Assembly (NCBI GenBank): GCA_015486095.1 | Contig: WFSK01000275.1 | Span: 1 to 6,832, forward strand | Origin: Thermotogae bacterium | Lineage (GTDB): Bacteria > Thermotogota > Thermotogae > B3-G13 | Direction: 5' to 3' | Length of the DNA: 6,832 nt | Part shown: positions 1 to 5,153 of the stretch, in pieces | Layout of the letters: every line of letters starts with the position of its first letter | Position numbering within the stretch: the stretch's first letter is position 1 | Notes under the pieces: model-generated | Seen by the model: the letters and a program-made list of their open reading frames with translations, nothing else | The model's database searches: none | Told to the model about the DNA's origin: nothing | Program-made: the position numbers and the translations under genes

Positions 1-38
1 ATAAAGGATGCTCCACCTTCATTATTCTTCTTATCCAT
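1..38 (-). CDS. fliL: Start of next operon gene, probably fliL (3' part outside window)
   Basis: Only the first 12 codons are visible, reading MDKKNNEGGASF, so the protein cannot be identified from its own sequence. The ATG at 38-36 directly follows the motB stop codon (TAA-ATG, no gap) and is preceded by an AAAGGTGAG SD-like sequence inside the motB 3' end. A short, polar, Lys/Asn-rich start fits the cytoplasmic tail that precedes the single membrane helix of FliL, a stator-associated protein. In related flagellar operons fliL commonly follows motB. The name therefore rests on gene order, while the reading frame itself is well supported. Confidence 0.5.
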   Translation of the reverse strand, partial: MDKKNNEGGASF

Positions 39-923
39 TTACATACTCTCACCTTTCCGCAATATCAATATGTCTATTCTCCTGTACTTTGCTCTCAGTT
101 CAGACACTTTATTGACATATTCCTTCATAATTTGACTAACGGCCGAATCATATTGTTCTTTAGTTATCGTTCCTCGCTCTAATTTGGATTTTTCCATTTC
201 CATTTTTGCGTCCCGTTCGATCTTCAGATTCTGTTTCTCTGCTATTATTGCCTTTTCTCCAACAGCAACGGGTATGAATCGCTGTGGATCGTATGCCCTA
301 TCTATATCGAACCTACCCAGCTTTATATCTACAGCACGTTCTCTTGCCCTTCTACTTTTGAGTTCATGCGTAAAGAAATATGCAACACTCGCTGCTCTCG
401 CTGCCCCTAAATGCCAATTCGAAGCATACCGACTCGTTGGCGGAAGTGGAATATCATTTGTAAAACCAAATATCTTCAACGGATTCGTCGTATGCTCTAT
501 TATTATACCACCAATTTGAGATAAGATCTCCTTCGCAGCCGTTGTTAATCTCGCGCTTCCCGGAGCAAAAAAGGCCATATCCCTAAGGCTTATCAGTGTT
601 CCTTCTGGAACTTCCTTTACCGTTATCTTTCCCTTGAATTTCGCACTTTGTTTTATTCGGATCAATTCTCTTCTTATACCTGGATTAGAGGTTATAAGAG
701 GCTCGGGAGACATGGTCTTGCCTCCGCTCAACACACTCGGAGGAGCTCCCTTAAAAACCGTTTGTATCCCAACCACTACCTGTTGGAATTTACCCGGATT
801 TATGGTAGACATAGAGATCAAAGCGACGAAAAAAGTCAAGAGTAACGTTGTCATGTCACTCCAACTGACCATCCATCCGGGTGTGCCTCGTGGAGCTTCT
901 TCCTTCTTCTTTCTCTTAGGCAC
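39..923 (-). CDS. motB: Flagellar stator protein MotB, with an atypical insertion
   Basis: MotB anchors the stator to peptidoglycan and, with MotA, forms the ion channel that powers rotation. The 294-residue product has a short basic N-terminus (KRKKK), one membrane helix at about 17-38 with the ion-binding Asp at residue 23 (WSDMTTLLLTFF), and an OmpA-like periplasmic domain from about 103. That domain includes SRYASNWHLGAARAA at 164-178, which matches the family S-x-W-x-L-x-x-A-R-A pattern, and ends with RRIDILIL. Two features are odd: residues about 229-278 form a charged insertion before the final strand, and the usual GHTDN motif reads GFTND. The start is a GTG at 923, chosen for the AAGGAG site 9 bases upstream and because it keeps the basic tail. 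The gene overlaps motA by 8 bases. Confidence 0.95.
   Translation of the reverse strand: MPKRKKKEEAPRGTPGWMVSWSDMTTLLLTFFVALISMSTINPGKFQQVVVGIQTVFKGAPPSVLSGGKTMSPEPLITSNPGIRRELIRIKQSAKFKGKITVKEVPEGTLISLRDMAFFAPGSARLTTAAKEILSQIGGIIIEHTTNPLKIFGFTNDIPLPPTSRYASNWHLGAARAASVAYFFTHELKSRRARERAVDIKLGRFDIDRAYDPQRFIPVAVGEKAIIAEKQNLKIERDAKMEMEKSKLERGTITKEQYDSAVSQIMKEYVNKVSELRAKYRRIDILILRKGESM
48..56 (-). promoter_or_regulatory. Shine-Dalgarno site for the gene starting at 38
   Basis: On the minus strand this reads AAAGGTGAG, complementary to the 16S rRNA 3' end, and ends 9 bases before the ATG at 38. It lies wholly inside the last codons of motB, so translation of this gene is probably coupled to motB translation. 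Confidence 0.6.
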
Positions 924-1719
924 CTGTAGGAGCTCCTTCCGGTGTTCTTTCTTCCTCCCTCGCGGCCTCGTACTGTTCCCTTAATTTGGGAGGAAGGAAG
1001 ATCTTCAACTTCTCTTCTAATATCCTAGGATTATCACCTGCCTGTATGGAAAGTATACCTTCCAGTATCATGTTCTTCGCTGTGGCTTCCAAAGCTCCTT
1101 TGTCTCTTAGGTTCTCTGACATCGGTAAAAGGTATCCGTTCGCCAACACAGCACCGTACAGTGTGGTTATCAAAGCGACAGACATATTAGGTCCTAAAGT
1201 GCTCGGGTCGTTCAATGAACCCAACATGCCTATCAGACCAACGAGCGTTCCGATCATACCAAATGCAGGGGCGTAGTATCCCATCGAATCGAGGATCGCT
1301 CTGTTTGCTCTGATTTCATCATCTGCCAGATCCATTTCCGTTTCGAGCATCGACCTTACCAATTCAGGATCTGTTCCATCGACTACCAATTGCAATCCCT
1401 TCTTCATGAACTGATTCTCAAGATTTTCCAGGTCTCCCTCAAGTGCTAACAATCCTTCCCTTCTTGCCTTCTCAGAGAAACTCACCAGCTGTCTAACAAT
1501 CTCTATGAGATCGAGTTTGGGCCTCCTTATAGTTCCCATAACTACGCCCATGAGTTTCACAAGACGATCCATAGGGTATGCCACCATGGTTGCACCAAGC
1601 ATTCCACCAATGGTGATCGCAACCGATGGCATATTTATATATGCTCCAAGATTTCCTCTCGTACCATAAACAACCGCACCTAAGACGACAACGACCCCCA
1701 TTAAAGTAGCTATATCCAT
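916..1719 (-). CDS. motA: Flagellar stator protein MotA
   Basis: MotA is the four-helix membrane subunit that surrounds the MotB helices and pushes on the rotor. The 267-residue product has membrane helices at about 3-19, 32-48, 147-169 and 179-200. The large cytoplasmic loop carries ARREGLLALE at 85-94, with Arg and Glu residues equivalent to those that contact the rotor protein FliG. The MotA/PomA hallmark PAFGMIGTLVGLI starts at Pro151, and TTLYGA starts at Thr185. Thr158, Thr185 and Thr186 match positions linked to sodium use in PomA-type stators. Length is normal for the PomA/MotP-type family. The start is an ATG with GAGGGG 8 bases upstream; that site overlaps the flbD stop. The last 8 bases overlap motB. 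Confidence 0.96.
   Translation of the reverse strand: MDIATLMGVVVVLGAVVYGTRGNLGAYINMPSVAITIGGMLGATMVAYPMDRLVKLMGVVMGTIRRPKLDLIEIVRQLVSFSEKARREGLLALEGDLENLENQFMKKGLQLVVDGTDPELVRSMLETEMDLADDEIRANRAILDSMGYYAPAFGMIGTLVGLIGMLGSLNDPSTLGPNMSVALITTLYGAVLANGYLLPMSENLRDKGALEATAKNMILEGILSIQAGDNPRILEEKLKIFLPPKLREQYEAAREEERTPEGAPTGA
933..938 (-). promoter_or_regulatory. Shine-Dalgarno site deciding the motB GTG start
   Basis: AAGGAG on the minus strand, preceded by GG, lies inside the motA 3' end, 9 bases before the GTG at 923. It supports the non-ATG start; the next in-frame Met is residue 18, which would remove the basic tail and cut into the start of the membrane helix. Confidence 0.75.
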
Positions 1720-1727
1720 ATCCTTTT

Positions 1728-1733
1728 CCCCTC
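1728..1733 (-). promoter_or_regulatory. Shine-Dalgarno site for motA, overlapping the flbD stop
   Basis: The minus strand reads TGAGGGGAAAAGGAT before the ATG. GAGGGG shares its first two bases with the flbD TGA stop and sits 8 bases from the motA start, so terminating ribosomes are placed on the motA initiation site. A second purine run, AAAAGG, is closer but too near the start to be the main site. Confidence 0.65.
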
Positions 1734-1944
1734 ACTTCATCCTTTTATCATCCACTACGATCGATTGATTTATCATCCTTTTATATTGTATTATTTTGTT
1801 TACGACTTCTTCTACACTTTCTCTTACGACGAACTTTTTAGAATTTCCAAGGGTTATCACGGTATCAGGTGTGGATTCAACCGTTTCCACCTTTTCGGCA
1901 TTCAGATAAAAAGTCTTACCGTTAAAACGAGTTAATTCTATCAT
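1732..1944 (-). CDS. flbD: Flagellar protein FlbD (SwrD family)
   Basis: This 70-residue cytoplasmic protein belongs to the small FlbD family, called SwrD in Bacillus, where it is reported to increase stator torque during swarming. It shows the family pattern from its first residue: MIELTRFNGK, then LNAEKVETVE at 14-23, PDTVITLGN at 26-34, and VVRESVEEVVNKI at 39-51. The usual L-x-N-G turn reads GNSKK here. It sits between the hook gene and motA/motB, which fits a stator-related role. No enzyme motif or membrane segment is visible. The ATG at 1944 matches the family N-terminus exactly. The SD upstream is weak (repeated GAG), so coupling to flgE translation is likely. It must not be confused with the unrelated Caulobacter regulator also named FlbD. 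Confidence 0.93.
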   Translation of the reverse strand: MIELTRFNGKTFYLNAEKVETVESTPDTVITLGNSKKFVVRESVEEVVNKIIQYKRMINQSIVVDDKRMK

Positions 1945-1946
1945 AA

Positions 1947-1958
1947 CTCACTCAACTC
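1947..1958 (-). promoter_or_regulatory. Weak Shine-Dalgarno region for flbD
   Basis: The 20-base spacer between flgE and flbD contains three GAG triplets on the minus strand (GAGTTGAGTGAG) and no GGAGG core. It is the weakest initiation region in the window. A seven-codon reading frame also fills this spacer. Confidence 0.35.
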
Positions 1959-1964
1959 ATTCAT

Positions 1965-4469
1965 TTATCTCTTTATGTTGACGAGCTCCTGCAATATCTG
2001 ATCCGTCGTGGTTATCACCCTTGCATTTGCTTGAAATCCTCTTTGAGCGATGATCATCTTGGTAAATTCCTCTGCTAAATCAACGTTAGACATCTCAAGT
2101 GCACCTGCACTTATCGTGCCTCTCCCTCCTGTATTTGCCTGTCCGATAACCGGGATCCCGGAATTCGCAGATTGGCGGTATAGAGAATTACCAGCCGCGA
2201 TCAAACCCGAAGGGTTGTTGAACGTTGCAAGTGCTATCTGTCCCAGTACATCTGTTAAACCATTCGAAAAGGCACCGATGATCTCTCCATTTTCGTTTAT
2301 TGCGAAAGATTGTAATGTTCCTTCTGCATTTCCATTCTGATCCCTCAAGTCTGCCGTAGAAGGGGCGTCGTACTGCGTTACTCTTCCAAAATCCATCTGA
2401 ATCTTCACCGTATTCGCTCCAGCCGCTGAAGGAGGTGATGTGGTTGGATTCAAGGCGCCTCCAGTTTCAGCAGGTTCAAACCATATACCCGATGGCCCCC
2501 CACTCGTTATTATGTTGCCATCGTCATCAATACGCCAATTCGATGCGGCCAACTTTCCATTCGCATCGAAGGCTATAACACCTCTGGCAGGCAGGTCCTT
2601 TCCTGTAGCAGGATCTTTCATCTTGTTACCCTCTGCATCAAGGGCGTATATGGGTTCTCCCGTTGAACTTTCTGCTTCCCACAGCCAGGCGTTCTGTTGA
2701 AGCTTTGTAAATCTAACGTATATGTTGTACATATGGCCCAGAGAATCGTATACTTCCATAGGTGCTACGTGAACTGGTGATTCGTAATCCGCTGTAACGT
2801 AGTTGTCGACGTTATCCGTCTCGGTAAATCTTATCTCACCCTGCGATGGTACGTTTATCTGCTCGGTGGGAGAAAGGGAAACGGTTAAAACATCTGTATC
2901 AGTATCACCAGCTGTCGTTGGATTTATGTCTCCCGAACCTAAAAGCGTAAAACCCTTCAGTGTATATGTACTGCCAACGAGTGGATTATTCTGGATGTAC
3001 GTATTGAATTCATCTATAGTTAACGTATCGTCACCATTCGTATCGGCAGCACTGATATCAAAGGTATCCGATGAAGTGGTACCATCCTGATCTTTGAAAC
3101 TCAGTTGTAGGTTAAATGTATTGGCAGCAGGGTGAGTGAATGTCAATGTAGCATTTTGAGTAGTATCTATATTCACCGGATTTCCACTCGAATTGAGTAA
3201 TATGAAATTCCCTGCCATGCCAGTGATGTTCACAGGGGTTCCACCGGCGTTAGATGTAGACACGTTCTCGATCGCATATCGATCATCGACACCGATCTTC
3301 GAGAAGGTGTGATGTGCGATATCAAAGGTGATAGAATTACCATCAGATATAGCGCCAGTACCTGATAGCTGAAAGTTCGAAAGTGCATAATTCGTGTTAG
3401 CCAGAGAACCCGCAGAAACATACGAGTTAAATTCGCTTATAGTCAACGTGCCATCACCATTTGCATCGGCGCTACTTATGTCAAACGTTTGCTCGAACGT
3501 ATCTCCTGCAATAGTCGTTCCACGCAACTCAAAGGTCGCATTTGAAGCTCCAGGATTATGGAATATCATCGTCACCGGCTTTGTCGTATCGAGTAAGACA
3601 GGATTTTCACTGCTGTCCACTAATTTCATATGCCCTGTTAATCCCGTAATATTTCCACCAGAAGAAGCATCTACTGAAGAAGGTGTATATTCGTTCCATA
3701 TACTAAAACTCGTTACGTTTCCACTGTCATCGAGTTCCATCGTACCTCCTGTGGTTCTCGGATCGAGGGTTACATCTCCATTTATCTTTTCTGCTTTCCA
3801 TATATAAAAATTCTTATCCAGATGTGTCTTATCCATCACCCTTTGAAACGTAAACTTTATGGTCCCCTTATCGCCATCCGGATCTGTTATCTCCAAGGTT
3901 ACGGGCCTGACATCTACTGTAGATTTTAGGTTATCTGCGAATTCAGCTGCAGTGGTAGCCTTCGCTTCCATACTCATCCCTGCGGGTATTTGGATCGTAC
4001 CTATAGGCTGGTTTCTATCGACGTATCTCTTACCATTGGTTCCTACCTTCGCTAACCAGCCTTGAACCGTTAGGCCATTGGCAGCACTCACCAATGTTCC
4101 ATCTGTATCGAGTGTGAAATTTCCATTTCTCGTGTAAAATTTATTCGTTCCATCACTCAGTATGAAAAAACCATCACCTTGGATCGCAAGGTCCGTACTC
4201 TTACCAGTATTTTCCAAACTTCCTTGAGCCATGATCTTATCGATCGAGGCGATAGCACTTCCAAGACCTATCTGCTGTGGATTTATGCCTCCTCTACTTT
4301 CTTGAGGAGCAGCAGATGCACGAAGTGTTTGAAGAAGAGCACTCTCGAATTCAGCTCGGAAAGCCTTAAAGCCAGGAGTACTCACATTAGATATATTGTT
4401 AGCCAATATATCCATACTTGCCTGGAAATTCTTTAAACCCGTTATACCCGAAAACATCGATCTCATCAT
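1965..4469 (-). CDS. flgE: Flagellar hook protein FlgE, extra long, with duplicated EF-hand-like modules
   Basis: FlgE polymerises outside the cell into the hook joining rod and filament. At 834 residues it is about twice the enteric protein (roughly 400). The N-terminal rod/hook domain is clear: MMRSMFSG, NNISNVSTPGFKA at 24-36, and GDGFFILSDG at 98-107. The C-terminal D0 segment is also clear: MSNVDLAEEFTKMIIAQRGF at 793-812, then NARVITTTDQIL. Two D2-like segments lie at about 188-257 and 568-642. Between them is an insertion with two copies of a Thr/Ser/Asn-rich module (about 273-375 and 414-516), each holding an EF-hand-like loop (Asp335 to Glu346; Asp476 to Glu487). There is no cysteine and no cleavable signal, as expected for export by the flagellar type III system. 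The first of two adjacent ATGs is chosen because GGAGGT lies 8 bases upstream. Confidence 0.96.
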   Translation of the reverse strand: MMRSMFSGITGLKNFQASMDILANNISNVSTPGFKAFRAEFESALLQTLRASAAPQESRGGINPQQIGLGSAIASIDKIMAQGSLENTGKSTDLAIQGDGFFILSDGTNKFYTRNGNFTLDTDGTLVSAANGLTVQGWLAKVGTNGKRYVDRNQPIGTIQIPAGMSMEAKATTAAEFADNLKSTVDVRPVTLEITDPDGDKGTIKFTFQRVMDKTHLDKNFYIWKAEKINGDVTLDPRTTGGTMELDDSGNVTSFSIWNEYTPSSVDASSGGNITGLTGHMKLVDSSENPVLLDTTKPVTMIFHNPGASNATFELRGTTIAGDTFEQTFDISSADANGDGTLTISEFNSYVSAGSLANTNYALSNFQLSGTGAISDGNSITFDIAHHTFSKIGVDDRYAIENVSTSNAGGTPVNITGMAGNFILLNSSGNPVNIDTTQNATLTFTHPAANTFNLQLSFKDQDGTTSSDTFDISAADTNGDDTLTIDEFNTYIQNNPLVGSTYTLKGFTLLGSGDINPTTAGDTDTDVLTVSLSPTEQINVPSQGEIRFTETDNVDNYVTADYESPVHVAPMEVYDSLGHMYNIYVRFTKLQQNAWLWEAESSTGEPIYALDAEGNKMKDPATGKDLPARGVIAFDANGKLAASNWRIDDDGNIITSGGPSGIWFEPAETGGALNPTTSPPSAAGANTVKIQMDFGRVTQYDAPSTADLRDQNGNAEGTLQSFAINENGEIIGAFSNGLTDVLGQIALATFNNPSGLIAAGNSLYRQSANSGIPVIGQANTGGRGTISAGALEMSNVDLAEEFTKMIIAQRGFQANARVITTTDQILQELVNIKR
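2922..3230 (-). repeat. FlgE internal repeat, copy 2 (residues about 414-516)
   Basis: This second copy begins NITGMAG, continues with NSSGNPV and DTT, and ends with the second EF-hand-like loop and FNTYI. In the 36-base loop the two copies share 27 bases by hand count, so similarity is visible at DNA level. The part between the domain start and the loop has small compensating gaps relative to copy 1. Confidence 0.85.
3009..3044 (-). other. EF-hand-like calcium-binding loop 2 in FlgE
   Basis: The loop reads DTNGDDTLTIDE followed by F (residues 476-487). Ligand positions 1, 3, 5 and 12 are Asp, Asn, Asp and Glu. Position 6, normally Gly, is Asp, which may weaken binding but does not remove a ligand. 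Confidence 0.7.
3345..3653 (-). repeat. FlgE internal repeat, copy 1 (residues about 273-375)
   Basis: This is the first copy of a duplicated module in the FlgE outer region. It begins NITGLTG, continues with DSSENPV and DTT, and ends with the EF-hand-like loop and a short FNSYV helix. It aligns with copy 2 at a fixed offset of 141 residues (423 bases). Over the 24 residues around the loop I count 18 identities. The true repeat may extend further on both sides. Confidence 0.85.
3432..3467 (-). other. EF-hand-like calcium-binding loop 1 in FlgE
   Basis: The loop reads DANGDGTLTISE followed by F (residues 335-346). It has Asp at position 1, Asn at 3, Asp at 5, Gly at 6, Leu at 8 and Glu at 12, which meets the canonical EF-hand loop pattern at every ligand position. 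Calcium binding is inferred from this pattern. The preceding segment (TFDISSA) is not a clear E-helix, so this may be a half EF-hand. Confidence 0.75.
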
Positions 4470-4476
4470 AATAGCC

Positions 4477-4489
4477 CACCTCCCTCCTC
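4477..4489 (-). promoter_or_regulatory. Strong Shine-Dalgarno site for flgE
   Basis: GAGGAGGGAGGTG on the minus strand contains two overlapping SD cores. GGAGGT at 4478-4483 is 8 bases from the first ATG (4469) and 11 from the second, favouring the first. The site overlaps the flgD TGA stop. Such strength fits the high copy number of hook subunits. Confidence 0.8.
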
Positions 4490-5153
4490 ATCCACTTATT
4501 TCTAATATCTGAGCCATTGAATAGGCGATGCCATTTATTATCAAATTTACACCACCATTTCTGAATTGCACTGCCTCCACTTTCCCTCCGATCAATCCTG
4601 GTATGTCTTCCTGCGTACCATCTGCGTTTATGGCTGTGATCTGGAATTTATAATAACCATCGGGAACTGGGCTCCCTTTATCATCCGTGCCATCCCAGTG
4701 CAGTTCGTGTGTCCCAGCATCCAGCGAAGCGACTTTCATGGTCTTCACAACGTTGCCTGAGCTATCTAAGATCTTGACCACAACGTCTGCAGGCTTATCC
4801 AGTTGAAATGTGATCGGATCAATTTGCATGCCGTTTACCGAGATCTTGTCGTTACTCACCACCACATTTTTCCCAACCAATGCTGCAGCCTGAAAGCGAT
4901 TCAAGCTATCTTGCGTCTTCTCAAATTGAGTGAAGGAGGCAGAGAGGTTTTTCATCTGCTCTAACGACGAAAACTGAGCCAACTGGGCTATGAAATCTTT
5001 ATTATCTATTGGAGTCGTGGGATCCTGATACTTCATCTCCGTTAGCAAGATCTTCAAAAAAGCATCCTTATCCAATTGCTTCTTCACATAATCTGACGTA
5101 TTGGGCGGAGAACTCATCTGTGGAATGCCTGTACCACTTATACCATCTAACAT
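4488..5153 (-). CDS. flgD: Flagellar hook cap / assembly protein FlgD
   Basis: FlgD forms the cap at the tip of the growing hook and is needed for FlgE to polymerise. The 221-residue product has the conserved N-terminal export/capping region at about 21-70: DKDAFLKILLTEMKYQDP at 28-45, then FIAQLAQFSSLEQMKNL at 54-70. After a linker, an Ig/FN3-like FlgD domain runs from about 115 to 178, with the signature HELHWDGTDDKG at 149-160 and PDGYYKFQI at 164-172. The C-terminal AVQFRNGGVNLIINGIAY is also typical of the family. There is no cysteine. The ATG directly follows the fliK stop (TAA-ATG), and the TGA stop lies in the flgE SD region, so translation of fliK, flgD and flgE is probably coupled. 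Length is normal. Confidence 0.96.
   Translation of the reverse strand: MLDGISGTGIPQMSSPPNTSDYVKKQLDKDAFLKILLTEMKYQDPTTPIDNKDFIAQLAQFSSLEQMKNLSASFTQFEKTQDSLNRFQAAALVGKNVVVSNDKISVNGMQIDPITFQLDKPADVVVKILDSSGNVVKTMKVASLDAGTHELHWDGTDDKGSPVPDGYYKFQITAINADGTQEDIPGLIGGKVEAVQFRNGGVNLIINGIAYSMAQILEISG

Noticed and set aside
1493..1735. 80-codon minus-strand frame overlapping the motA start
   Set aside because: It is an out-of-frame shadow of motA, whose frame gives a full-length family match.
3040..3047. GCCGATAC on the minus strand, like a sigma-28 flagellar -10 element
   Set aside because: No TAAA-like -35 lies about 15 bases upstream, and the bases are explained as the Ala-Asp codons opening the second EF-hand-like loop.
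3009..3467. Dockerin domain in FlgE
   Set aside because: The loops end in Glu-Phe as in EF-hands, are 141 residues apart and not about 20-30 as in a dockerin pair, and lie in a clear hook protein.
3885..3973. D-P-D-G-D-K-G at FlgE residues 196-202 as a third calcium loop
   Set aside because: It has the DxDxD start but no Glu or Asp at position 12 and no following helix; it aligns better with the ordinary D-S-L-G turn of the D2 domain.
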